From Microcebus murinus (taxonomy: Eukaryota; Chordata; Mammalia; Primates; Cheirogaleidae): 64,000 nucleotides of DNA. This document shows, piece by piece, positions 26,185 to 36,399 of the stretch (position 1 is the stretch's first letter; every line of letters starts with the position of its first letter). The stretch is from NCBI RefSeq assembly GCF_040939455.1, contig NC_134115.1, positions 27,864,727 through 27,928,726 on the forward strand, read 5' to 3'. A model generated the notes under the pieces. That model was not told the DNA's origin. It saw only the letters and a program-made list of their open reading frames with translations, and made no database searches. A program made the translations under genes and the position numbers.

Positions 26185-27117
26185 AAGTGGACACAGGGCA
26201 ACGGAGGGCAGGACAGGACAGGGCAAACCCGGGGCACAGCTCGGGTCCAGGGAAGTCCCATGACTGCAGTGTTTAGCTGCAGGTTTCCCAGCTCTCCGCG
26301 CAGGGCGGTGGGGGCGGGGAGGAGGGACCGGGAAGAGGAGGAGGGAAGTAAACACGAGACCACAGAGAGAGCCAGTTCCCCGCGTAGAGAGAACACTAGC
26401 CGCCTCCGGTCCCCGGTGGGTGGCTGTATGTGTGGAAATGAAACTGGGAGGAGGAGAGAGAGGGGGAAGAGCGAGCACGCACTTCTCGGCTGTCATCCAC
26501 CTTGCCTTTCCCGACCCTCCAGCCCACTCCCCTCCCGGGTAGGGGGCGGGGGGAAGGTGGGAGGGAGACGGCTCACCGGGCGCCCTCCCCCAAGCACGAG
26601 TAGCTGGTTCAGCTGTCGGTGAATCAGACACTGTCTCAGCAGCTTGTCACCTGCGCTCGGGAGGGGAACAGAGGGCAACCTTGGAACTTGGGACGGGGGA
26701 GGCTGGGGAGGTGGAAGATCCAGCGCGGGGTGGGCCTAGGCCAGGGGAAAAGGGGTGTCCACCTCCCACACCTGCACACACGTCTGCCCCGTTCCCCTGA
26801 CACCGGGTAGAGGGGTGGGACAAGGGCACGCAGGCACGACCGCAGGGGGCTTGCAGGCGGCGGGGGGGCCGCGAGAGGGGCGGGAGGGCACTGCGGCGAG
26901 GCGCGGGGGTGCAGGGCCGGCGCGGGCCGCGGGTAGGCTGCAGCCCGGCGCCTGCCCGCGCGGGGTTATGCGAGGTAACCGCGAGCCGGGAGGAGGAGGG
27001 AGGCGGCGGGGGCCGCGGGCCGGGGTGTCTGGCACTCGTTGGACAAAGAGATGATGAAACGTGAGCGCTATATTTACCAAGGGGGTGGAGACGGGGCGCG
27101 GGGCGGGGGGAGTAAAA

Positions 27118-27132
27118 AGGACAAACTGTTCC
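27118..27132 (+). promoter_or_regulatory. Glucocorticoid response element, canonical palindrome
   Basis: AGGACA-AAC-TGTTCC fits the receptor consensus RGNACANNNTGTNCY at every constrained position. It lies about 5.1 kb upstream of the predicted KLF9 start. KLF9 is an established glucocorticoid-induced gene, and a conserved enhancer at about this distance is known. Functionality here is inferred. Confidence 0.65.
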
Positions 27133-27160
27133 ACAACAAGCACAGGAAACACTGCCCATC

Positions 27161-27167
27161 TGACTCA
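27161..27167 (+). promoter_or_regulatory. AP-1 consensus site
   Basis: A perfect TGACTCA, 29 bp downstream of the GRE. AP-1 commonly assists receptor binding at composite enhancers. A 7-mer alone is weak evidence; its value is the context. Confidence 0.4.
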
Positions 27168-27453
27168 CCGGGAGGGCCGCACCGACCCTTAGCCGGGAGG
27201 CCGGCGCGGGGCTGGAGGGCGCGGGTGCTCCCAGGACCGGACCGGACCTGGGCGCTACGCCGGGGATGGGTTGATCTACACATAAAGTCACATTCGATCC
27301 AAGCGTGCGTGTGTGCGTCTGTGTATCTCTCCTGGGGTAGGGGATTGCGGAATGGCAGGAATGTTTCCTAACCCGGTGGCCGGGCCATCGCAGCCTGCAA
27401 ACTAGGAGAGCACAATTCCTGCAAAGTCATCTCCTCCAGCACAGCCCGGCCGG

Positions 27454-27483
27454 CCCGCCCGCCCCGCCCCGCCCCGCCCCGCC
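27454..27483 (+). promoter_or_regulatory. Tandem GC-box array
   Basis: Four or five consecutive CCCCG units make overlapping CCGCCC boxes, which are binding sites for Sp and KLF factors, including KLF9 itself. It is 320 bp from the GRE. Confidence 0.5.
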
Positions 27484-28030
27484 TGGGGACAGCGGCACCC
27501 GCCTCCCCCACCGTCTCCCCACCCGCGTGCCCTGCTCGCGGCGCTCAGAGTTGGGGTGCGGTGCTGACTATGTTTAGAAGCTGATGTCATCTCGACACCC
27601 TACTCCGCAGTGTTCCCAGGGGGACCGCAGGGCAGGTTTTTCTCTTACTCGCGGGCGTGGGGGTGGAAGGTGGCCTGTCCTCTCTCCTCAACACACACGC
27701 CCCACACCCATCTTACCCGGGAAATTAAAAAAAAAAAAATGCAACGCCGCTGGAGTTGTGAAACAGAGTTGTGGGGGCGGTGCGTGCGCGCGGAGGGCGC
27801 GCACCGAGGGCTGGGGCCGTGCGGGGCTAACAGCCGGCCCCCGCCCCGCCGCCCCCTCCCGCCGGGGAGCGGGGGCTAATTTCAAGGTTAGCTCACGTGG
27901 GCGCGGGCGCCCGGAGCTCCTTGCACGAGTTTGGGGCGGGTTCCGCATCCCCCAATCTAGGGCAGTTTGTTCAACTGCAGTAAAGGGAGCTGGATGTTCC
28001 AGCAGGGAAGGGATTTCTGAGAACTGGGAC

Positions 28031-28046
28031 TGTCCTCAGATGAACT
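28031..28046 (-). promoter_or_regulatory. DR4 nuclear receptor site (thyroid hormone type)
   Basis: On the minus strand AGTTCA-TCTG-AGGACA: two direct hexamers related to AGGTCA with 4-nt spacing, the arrangement bound by thyroid hormone receptor/RXR. It lies about 4.2 kb upstream of the predicted start. A DR4 thyroid hormone element near -3.8 kb has been reported for mouse Klf9; equivalence is inferred. Confidence 0.5.
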
Positions 28047-28960
28047 CGCCTCCTCAGGCTGCTGCTGCGGCGGCGGCCGCCTGCGGAAGACTTTTTAAAA
28101 GGGCGATGCCAGGCCCGCGCGCGCGGCCCGCGAGTGGCTGAGTCGCCCGCCAGTCTGCGGCCGGGGCCGAGCGCCCGCCCCCGGGCGCGGGTGATTCACC
28201 GAGCGCCGCGCGGGGCCGCTCCGAGCGCGGGGGGCTGCGAGCTAAACTTATCCTCCTGCATATGCATGAACGGGTGGCCTTTCTGCTCTGCTAAGGAGAG
28301 GGCTGGAGTTCTGCGGAAGGCTGCTAAGTGGGGCGGGAGCAAAGTAGGGCGTCGGGCAAGTTTTCGCGCCTTCCTGAGCTCCCCTCCCCTCCAGCCCCTG
28401 GGTGCTAACTGCCATGATGGCCTCGGGGCGTTCCTCCAGCGCTGGCTTCACCTGCTTGCATTTCAAATCCAGGAACAACGCCATTGTTGGAAGCCCGATC
28501 CCTTTAGCTCCGCTTCTCCCTTCCTCACGCTTGCCACCTCCCCTAATTCCCCTGCTGTCATTAAAACGAACACGGATTTCCACCGAATGTGTCCCCTGTG
28601 CCTAGATGGGGTCGCTGAACCCGGAGGGCCCGGGCCCTGAAAGGGGGAGGGCTGGATGCAGCCCAGAACGAGGTCCGACACGTGATCGCCTACCCCCAGC
28701 GGGCCATCTGTTCTCCTCCTTCCTTCCCGCCTGGAGGCTGGCAGTTCTGCCCCGCACGGTCCACGCCTCCCAGCAGGAAAGAGTGAGAAAAGCCAGAACT
28801 GGCAGATCCCAGTACCTACAGACTGTGATTTTAGCCTGAACTTCCCTGGGCCTTGGGCAGGGACGCCACCCGGCAATCTGTATTTTAAACTGAGCGCCAG
28901 GTGATCAGCTGCACCCGGCAAGGTGGTGGGGAAGCCCTGCCTGGGGCTCAGTCCGAATAA

Positions 28961-31900
28961 ACATCTCCCGGGGAGGAGCCTCGGACTCTGCGCTGCCTTC
29001 GCCAGCAAACACCATATTTCGGGCTAGGGTGGAACATTTACCTTGGAAAAAGAATAGATGCTTTGAGCCTACAGGCCACTTCCCACAAACCAGCTTGAAG
29101 AAAGAAAAAGCGAGACCATGAAATTAAGGAAGAAGAGATTTGGAACAAATTTATATTTGTGCCTACTATCCCATTAAGTATTGGTTTAAGGTATTCTGAC
29201 CGTCAATGCCATAAAAGGGCAGTGAGGTGGTATGTAAAAAACCCAAGTCTTGCCCCCGTTTTTTCTCTTGGATTTTTTTTTTTTTTTAGATCCTTTTAGT
29301 GTTTGGAGTTTGGAGACTATGGAGACATATTAATCTAATCCCATCTATTTGCAGATAAGGAAATAGCTCTCAGAGGTTGCCTGAGGTCACATAGCTCATC
29401 TCAGACCCAGAGGCCAGTTCCCCACCCTGGCCTACAACCTGCTGTAGGAAACAGCTCAGGGTAGGCACTAACTAGTCTTACCAGAGGAGATCGTGATACC
29501 AGTGTTCAGTTTAGGCTACACAGAATACAAGGTTTATCTGTTCTAACTACAGGCCCATAAGCCATTGTTTTGAGAACTTGGATAATAAAGCAAAGGCTTT
29601 TGGGTAGAATTTAGAGCAGAAAACACATAAACTAGAAGCACGGTTGTCTACATTTTCATTGCTCCTTCCAGTTGGTTTGTATGGATTCAAAATGTGTATT
29701 TACAAAGACTAACCTGGGGGAAATAGGCCTCTTATATTTATGTGGCATAATATATACTTCAGTGGTAAATTATTTTAATTAGGAATGATTCATATTAATT
29801 TGGGATAATTTATTTTGCCAAAATATAATTGATACAACCACATGCTGGCAAAACAGTGTAAGCTGGGATTTTTAAATCATAAAACTATTATAATACGTGT
29901 CCCAACACAGCAAGATTTCATTGTTGAAAATACAAGAAAAAAAATCCTGATGTAGGAATTATTATTGTGTCATGATATATGTTTTTCTATATACATTTGA
30001 TTTTTAGCATATAGGCCAGACTCCATAGCATGGAGGACAGACTCCCTTTTCATTTCTGCATTCCCTCGTGCCTGGCTCTTTGCCAGGAACATGAATATCT
30101 GGAGAATGAATAAGTGGAAAAGGAGAGAACATTGTACCATTCCAAAAGATATTCTAAATTAACTCGAGCAGCAGTTATGTTTGTAAATGTATAAGAGAAA
30201 TTCATGTGGATGAAATCTGTTTTTTTCTTATTACTTTCTTTTACAATTCTGAAATGAATTGGAAGAGTTCAGGGTTTATGTCCAGTCCAATCAAAGTGAA
30301 ATTAAAGGGAAAAAAAGGGCAAGGAGTAAGGGAAGGAAAAGTTTATACATTTTAAAAACCTAAGGTGATTGATGTATTCAAATTCCTGGATTACATAATC
30401 TTCAAGGAAAGATACAGACTTTTCTTCTTTTCTGAAACAATCCTGATGTTAACCCTAGGGCTATCTATAGATGCCCAGCCCTGAGTAGTCTGTTTTACTC
30501 TTGCAATGCCAGTTAAAATGCAAGTGTGAGAGGCTGTACAGGCCATGATCATAGGCATCCTGGAGAGATCCCACTAGTATTTGTGCTGGACCTTCAAGAG
30601 GCAAGCAAAGGTGCAATTTCTAAGTGATCATGTATCCTTGGGGACAGAATTTGTCCCAGAAAAATCATGAAGTAGGCAAACTCCCTTGGGCTTCAGTGAA
30701 TTCTTTTCTAAAATTAAGGGGATTAGACTGCAAGAACTCCAAGATGGCTTCATTTTTTACATGCTATGATATACTTACCTTACAGGCATGTTGTAAAGAT
30801 GCTTGCAGGGTGTTAAGTATAGGGCCTGGCACAGAGTAAGCCCTCCACAAAAGAGGGCAGAGATAATGATGCTAATGGTGATGATATTCTTTCTTCCCCA
30901 TGCAGTCACCTACAGCAAGATCTTCCCTATATCCTTTAAAAGTAAAGTAAAAATAAATTACCTTAGACTTCAAATAGGGAGAGTTAATTTGGGCCCCCTC
31001 CCTTGGAAAACAGGAACCTGGTGTCACTTTCTCTTAAAGGTTAAACAGCCAGTGGGAGTCAGGGTTGGCTCTCACTGAATCACATAGAAGCAGGTATCCC
31101 TCACACTCAGGAAAGTGAATGTATTTTTAATTAATCCTGCTGACAGTATGCTTCCTGCAAGAGACACTAGCCCTAGATTCTTTCCTCAGCTACCAGATGG
31201 AAAACAACCCCATCATTCATTCAGAGGGAGAGACAAACTGAGTTAATCAGACTCCAAGACCCATACTAATTGTTGATCAAGTAATGCCACAATATTCAAT
31301 TAAGGATCCCTGGCTGGTTCCAGCTCTTAAGAATCTGTTTAGCATAGTTAATATTTCACAAAACCAAAGGGTCCAGTTGTTATAAATTACAAAGAGCTAG
31401 ACATCAGGAGATTTGTGGTTTCTATTGAGTCCTGTCATTATCTGTCACTTCTCTGTGTCTCAGTCTCCACATTTGTAAAGTGAGGGAAGAAAAATGTTCC
31501 CTAACAACCATGCTCTGGAAAGAAAACAAGCTAAGAATGGTGGGGTTTTTCAGAAGTCATACAAATGAACAGTTTTTGTTTCCATTCATCTGAAGGCGGA
31601 TTAAAACAGCTTCAAAACAAAACTAAAATAAGTTACTGAGGCTACATTGCAGCAGGGAAGCAGAGGAATTAAGAGGCATGACAAAAGCAAAGATGGGGTG
31701 CTTCAACGTAAGAATAGGGGACAGTACAAAGACTATACTTTAAAACCAGAACTTTCCTTAGATCTGAATTTTTAATGAAGATGAATTGGTCACAGTTAAT
31801 GTATTGGATGGAGGAATTTTTAAACGTCTGCTCTCAAAGTATGCTGCATCCAAAAACAACACCAACAGCAAAACGAATTGATGCTTTCTCATCTGTGTTT

Positions 31901-32100
31901 ATTTTTGGACAACTTGTCCTGACATATTGAGGGCTTTCTACAAAATTATAAATTCACACTGCATTTATTCATCACCCCTGTCCCCCCATCCATATCTCGA
32001 TTTTACTACCAGCAACACAAAATACAAAGATGTGTCCAGTTTCACTACACAGCTCTTTGCGTTCGCAAGTGTCGAGAGCTTGCTTTCGGAACGCCCTTCT
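28961..32100. other. Upstream unique sequence with small old repeats
   Basis: Largely unique, AT-rich. Small fossils seen: MIR antisense near 29330-29430 (TTTGCAGATAAGGAAATAGC), L2 terminus near 30005-30115 (GCCTGGCTCTTTGCCAGGAACATGAA), MIR near 30770-30862 (GGGCCTGGCACAGAGTAAGCCC) and MIR near 31405-31485 (CTGTGTCTCAGTCTCC). A divergent non-coding transcript is plausible from the bidirectional CpG promoter, but no exon can be supported. Confidence 0.45.
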
Positions 32101-32101
32101 G

Positions 32102-32240
32102 ATTGGCCGAGCCGATGCCAGTGACATCAACCGACTTACTTTTGATTGGAAGGCTGGTTGCTGGGACTGTAGCGTTTGCAGGAAGTCACTTAACTGTTTG
32201 CGAGCTGGAAAACCAAGGCTGAAGTTCTTTTCCGTCAGAG
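32102..32240 (+). promoter_or_regulatory. KLF9: KLF9 core promoter, CCAAT / CRE-like cluster
   Basis: Two inverted CCAAT boxes (ATTGG at 32102-32106 and 32145-32149) flank a CRE-like TGACATCA (32122-32129). No TATA box is evident. NF-Y sites usually sit 60-100 bp before the start, so initiation near 32200-32240 is predicted, giving a 5'UTR of about 1 kb. Further CCAAT boxes (inverted at 32445, direct at 32546) and a CRE variant TGACGTGA (32569-32576) may serve alternative starts. The start site itself cannot be read from sequence. Confidence 0.55.
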
Positions 32241-32264
32241 GAACGAGCGCAACTGACTAGGGAG

Positions 32265-32297
32265 ATGTGTCCCAACGCCCCTCGAGCCGGGACGTGA
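32265..32297 (+). other. uORF1, 10 codons
   Basis: ATG TGT CCC ... ACG TGA. It is in the transcript only if initiation is upstream of 32265. Context GAGATGT is moderate (-3 is G). Confidence 0.4.
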
Positions 32298-32575
32298 GCG
32301 GGGGGCCCCGGCCGGCTGGGGGGGACGGAGAGGCGCTCGCGAAGAGGAGCGGCGGCCCCTGCCCTGCCTCCGCGCGGTTACCCTTTTAACTGCCCGCGCC
32401 CGGGGCCGTGGGGGTAGCACGAGGCAGCGAGACGGAACAGTCGGATTGGCCGCTCGCCTCGCTCCTGGACGCACCTCTCCACCGAAGGGCCGTGCTGACT
32501 GGCAGGGGGAGAAAGTAAACAGAGTTGAATCACCCTCCCCGCTGGCCAATTGCAGGGGGTTTGGTTTGTGACGTG

Positions 32576-32734
32576 ATGGGATTCTGCGAAATTGTTACTG
32601 AGCGAGAGAATGCCGGAACGGCGCGGGCCGGCCGGAGCTGGGGCTCGGAAGCCGTGCGCGGACTCGGGGGAAAGTGCGTCCTAGAGGCGGCGCGCGGCGC
32701 GGCCCGAGCCACCCGCGTCGGGGTGCTTGGGTGA
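32576..32734 (+). other. uORF2, 52 codons
   Basis: The longest upstream frame. ATG lies in GTGATGG, with G at -3 and G at +4, a strong initiation context. It begins inside the CRE-variant region and ends well before the main start, so it could capture scanning ribosomes. Confidence 0.5.
32610..32684 (+). other. uORF3, 24 codons, overlaps uORF2
   Basis: ATG at 32610 in a second frame within uORF2; stop TAG at 32682-32684. Context GAGAATGC is moderate. Confidence 0.4.
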
Positions 32735-32970
32735 ACGTCCTAGCGCTGCGGCTCGACGAGAGAGGCGGCCGAGGGCGTGTTCCTCTCCTGCAGTTTCCTC
32801 AGCCAGCGCCTCGGGGGCGTTTTCAGTCGAATAAACTTGCGGCCGCCACGTGTGGCGTCTTTCCAAGGGAGCCGGCGCGGAGGGGCCGGCGCGCCCGTCG
32901 GGGGATCGCGGCCGGCGCGGGGCAGGGGCGGCGGCGAGCGGCGGCGGCGCGGCGGAGCCCGGGGCCGTGG

Positions 32971-33003
32971 ATGCTGCGTGCGGAGGCGCTGCCGGTTACG
33001 TAA
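32971..33003 (+). other. uORF4, 10 codons
   Basis: ATG CTG CGT ... ACG TAA, ending 185 nt before the main ATG. Context GTGGATGC has G at -3. It is followed at once by the three-codon uORF at 33006. Confidence 0.5.
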
Positions 33004-33005
33004 AG

Positions 33006-33017
33006 ATGAGGGGCTGA
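33006..33017 (+). other. uORF5, 3 codons
   Basis: ATG AGG GGC TGA, starting 3 nt after the stop of the preceding uORF and 171 nt before the main start. It is a minimal uORF of the kind that permits reinitiation. Confidence 0.45.
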
Positions 33018-33188
33018 GGTCGCCTCGGCGCTCCCGCGAGTAGGAAGCGCCCCGCGCCCCCGCCCCCTTGGCCGCCGCGCCGCGCCGCGCCGCGCTCGTC
33101 GTCCGAGGCCGGGGCAGGGCTAGCTCGCCGAGCCGCCGGAGCCACCGCCAAGTTTGGCCGCGCCGCCGGGGCTGCTGTCGCCCGCACC

Positions 33189-33693
33189 ATGTCCGCGGCC
33201 GCCTACATGGACTTCGTGGCCGCCCAGTGTCTGGTTTCCATTTCGAACCGCGCTGCGGTGCCGGAGCATGGGGGCGCTCCGGACGCCGAGCGGCTGCGAC
33301 TACCTGAGCGCGAGGTGACCAAGGAGCACGGTGACCCGGGGGACACCTGGAAGGATTACTGCACGCTGGTCACCATCGCCAAGAGCTTGTTGGACCTGAA
33401 CAAGTACCGACCCATCCAGACCCCCTCGGTGTGCAGCGACAGTCTGGAGAGTCCGGATGAGGATATGGGATCCGACAGCGACGTGACCACCGAATCTGGG
33501 TCGAGTCCTTCCCACAGCCCGGAGGAGAGACAGGATCCTGGCAGCGCGCCCAGCCCGCTCTCCCTCCTCCACCCTGGAGTGGCTGCGAAGGGGAAACACG
33601 CCTCCGAAAAGAGGCACAAGTGCCCCTACAGTGGCTGTGGGAAAGTCTATGGAAAATCCTCCCATCTTAAAGCCCATTACAGAGTGCATACAG
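33189..33693 (+). CDS. KLF9: KLF9 exon 1 coding part (residues 1-168 plus one base)
   Basis: Kruppel-like factor 9 (BTEB1) is a nuclear GC-box binding transcription factor of the Sp/KLF family, mostly a repressor and a mediator of glucocorticoid and thyroid hormone programmes. The start is the ATG at 33189 (ACC before it, A at -3), giving MSAAAYMDFVAAQCLVSIS. The DFVAAQCLVSIS stretch (residues 8-19) is the Sin3-interaction type motif shared with KLF13/14/16. Residues 80-125 are serine- and acid-rich. Zinc finger 1 spans about 143-167, with C145, C150, H163 and H167. The exon ends inside the Gly169 codon (G|GT) of the finger linker HTGER, at a GTTAGC donor. If unspliced, translation stops 3 bases later at TAG (33696). 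The total joined protein is 244 residues, the usual KLF9 length. Identification is firm. Confidence 0.97.
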
Positions 33694-33698
33694 GTTAG

Positions 33699-36399
33699 CG
33701 GCGTCGCCCTCTCCCCCGAGCTCTGGGGTTAGTTAACCTTTGGCCGGGCAGCCTTCCTGGGCGTTAGGGACCCCGCGCTCCGCCGAAAGGGTGCAAACGT
33801 TTTGGACGAGATGCGGTTTAACTCTTTAAATAATTTAACTCTGCAGAAGCGGGAAGCTCACTCTGCTTAATTGTCCCCAGAGCCGCGGAGAGCCCTAAAC
33901 CGGCGAGCAGAGCCAGAGCTGTGCGTGGCTCGCGGGGAGCGGGGCCCGCCCCTCCCCGTCCCGCCCCGCCCCCGGGACTCCCGCACCCGGCGGCGGTGGG
34001 GCCACCCCACCTGGGAAGACGCTGGCTGGGGGAGTCAGATGGCGTATCTTTTATTTAATTCCCTCGTCGGGTTGCAGAGAAGTGGCTGCAACCTAGGGGG
34101 GAAGCGGCGCACTTTACTTCGAGCCTTTTAGGGATGACTAAGGACTCATTTAGCTGGATGTCTGCTACTTTTCAGGGCTTGCCAAGGTGGTTTTAAATTT
34201 GGCCAAGAGTCCCCTGAGAGGTTTAAAATAACACTGCTTCAGGCAGCAGGGGAGTTTGAGTAAGTAGTGGTGGGCTAACTTCACGACTGGTTAGCCTTCC
34301 CAAAGAGCTAGATTTCAGAGCTGATTTTTTTTTTTTTTTTTTTTTTTTGCCATGTGACTAAGGTCTCTCACCCTCCACCCCTGAATCAGGCGATTAGCAG
34401 GGAGGTGTGGTCCTTGCCCGAGGTCAAGGCTCAGAGATGAATGTTGGGCGGTTCTGGAGGTCTAGGGGAAGAGTCCCTCCTTGGGAGGACAGGAGGCAGG
34501 GCTGGACTAGTGAATGTGGCTAGAAGACATCTTTCTTATGAAATGGGCTTCGGAGGCTTCCAGGGACCTTGGTCAGCCAGTTATGTCGCTTCTGTTTAAT
34601 ATGCACAGAAAAAGTTGGAAAGCATTCACATTTGGACATATTGTCTAATCATCTTCAGAAAGGTTCTTTTACAAATGCGATTCTGAAAAGGTGGCTTGGG
34701 GCTTGGCCCTCTCACTTAAGCCCTTTCTCTCTGTGTTATGACACCGTGTTTTAAAGAGGGTGCTGCTGGAATTAGTTGGAAAAGTATTGTAGTTTTTTGG
34801 TGTAATAGTCTGATACTTTTAAGATGAGGCCCTGGGCTGGTGGTTTTAAAAATGGTTGGGAATTTTTGGTTTTGTTTTGCCTTGCATTTTAAGAGAAAGG
34901 CCACGTAACTGCCTCTCCTATTTTATTTCCTTTGGAAACTGGTGCGTGTGGAGGTGGCTGCTGGCACTGGGATGAAACGATTTCCTCCGTATTAATGCAA
35001 AATCAGGTTCTGTTTGGAGTCCTCATCTGGGTTGCCACCAAACAGCACATTTGAAAGTTTGTGTCTGTGAGGCTGTTGAAAGGCGTGTGCCTGCATTGGA
35101 GGATGTGACCTTTATCGGGTTCTGGGGGTGAAGTAGGGGTATATTAACTGGAGGGTGTTACTCACCAACAGCTGTTGGGCGGGCCTGGCTGTGTCAGCCA
35201 TGTTCCCGGAGTTCAGTTGTTCTCATCGACACCCACTGCCACCTTGAGCAAAGGCATTTTCTCCTTCAGGGAGCTGCCCGGTGGTGCAGCTGGGGAGGCC
35301 TGCAGTGCCTCTGGGAGCCACCTGAGTCTGGACTGAGGAACAGGATTTCCAGCATTCTGGGCCATTCGGCTGAGTGCTTTTCTCAGGCATTTATAGAAAT
35401 GGCTGCTTATGTGTGCGTGCATGCGTGCTGCTCTTTAATTCTCCATAAGGCAAGGCATTCGGCTCAGCTGTTTCAGGAGAACCTTTTGCACAGTCAAGAG
35501 TAGAAAACGAAGTGAGATGTTCATCCAGTTTTAAATACTGCAGTCAGTCTTTTGACACTAGTGATGTGGTGATTGCAGGTGTCTATGTTTGTGGGGGGGG
35601 GGTGTCTCTGTAATCCTAGTGCATGGCTGAACCAAAATCTCAGCCTCTGTTAATACTGTCAGAAGCATACTCCTGCCGGAGAAGGGATGTAAGGAGACTC
35701 TAAATAAGAGACTTGTCAGAGGTCTCATGTGTTTGGCAATTTCAAATATAGCTTCAAGTTAGATTCACTTGGAAGTGGGGGAAGGAGCTTCCTGATTTTC
35801 TTTCTGCTGACGTTAAATCCAGAAGGTGGACAGAGGTGGCATTTGGAGTGTCTGCATTCTGTGAAGATTTGAAGAGCTAAAATCGCTGCCACACCCCCTT
35901 GCTCATTGCAGCTCTAACATTCCCTCAAATCCCTCTTGCGTGCTCACTTCCTAATAGAGCCTCATACAGCTGCCTCTTGGATAGACTATCTTCTAGACTA
36001 GCTTTAGAAGTTGAATCTGTTAAACGAATTGACATTGAATTCAATGCAGCTACTTCTGCTGTGTCCTAAGAGGAGAAACACAGTTGAGGGCCACTGAGCT
36101 TGGTTCTGATTTGCCCCACTGTATTCTAGTTTGAGACTGTACGCAAGTTACTTTAATTCAGAGTTTGCAATGTGATTGAATTTGCTTTGCAGATTTGTTT
36201 GGCTTGGCTAACACAGGGTTTATAAAAATTTAATTAGTTACCAACATCTAAAAATCAGACAATTTCGGCATGAATCCAGATTTCTGGCTTCTCTGGAAAA
36301 ATCAAAAGATCTGGCAATACTGGGCCTAAATTCCTGCCTAGCAACAATTGGCTTGCACCAATCATTCATTATATGGAGAAGTGTCCCTTATTTTAATAG
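33699..36399. other. Intron, 5' unique segment
   Basis: No interspersed repeat recognised apart from a T-run near 34327-34348 and a G-run near 35590. As the promoter-proximal intron it is a reasonable place for regulatory elements, but no specific site is claimed. Confidence 0.4.

Larger units (their letters stand above)
25600..28960. promoter_or_regulatory. GC-rich, repeat-free upstream regulatory block
   Basis: This 3.3-kb block, 3.2-6.6 kb upstream of the likely KLF9 start, has no interspersed repeat, unlike the 25 kb before it. Several parts are CpG-dense (26.8-27.07, 27.42-27.56, 27.77-28.26 kb). It contains GRE-like, DR4-like, AP-1, E-box (CACGTG near 27893 and 28679) and GC-box motifs. 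Published work describes conserved glucocorticoid and thyroid hormone enhancers several kb upstream of KLF9 in tetrapods; identity with them is inferred from position and motifs. Long open frames here (for example 237 codons minus at 25683, 214 codons minus at 26647) reflect GC richness, not genes. Confidence 0.65.
32200..33188 (+). other. KLF9: KLF9 5'UTR (start approximate)
   Basis: GC-rich leader of about 1 kb before the initiator ATG. It contains five upstream ATGs opening short frames at 32265, 32576, 32610, 32971 and 33006, all closed before the main start. No intron is evident. Its left end depends on the predicted start and could be as late as about 32650 if the downstream CCAAT/CRE group is used. 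Confidence 0.55.
32230..34050. other. KLF9: CpG island over KLF9 exon 1
   Basis: CpG dinucleotides are dense from about 32270 through the coding start and into the first 350 bp of the intron, with GCCGCGCC runs at 33068-33100 and GC boxes at 33955-33975. It ends abruptly into AT-rich intron. It fits a constitutively unmethylated promoter of a broadly expressed regulator. Confidence 0.8.

Noticed and set aside
25683..27291. Long minus-strand open frames (237, 214 and 168 codons) in the upstream block
   Set aside because: They overlap in several frames at once in very GC-rich DNA where stop codons are rare. Low-complexity Pro/Arg/Ser products, no domain, no splice or initiation context.
27584..28640. 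Plus-strand frames of 185 and 168 codons in the same block
   Set aside because: Same GC effect. Composition follows base content rather than protein-like usage, and frames overlap on both strands.
28961..32100. Divergent KLF9 lncRNA exons
   Set aside because: Plausible from a CpG promoter, but no splice-site chain or conserved exon can be supported from sequence alone.
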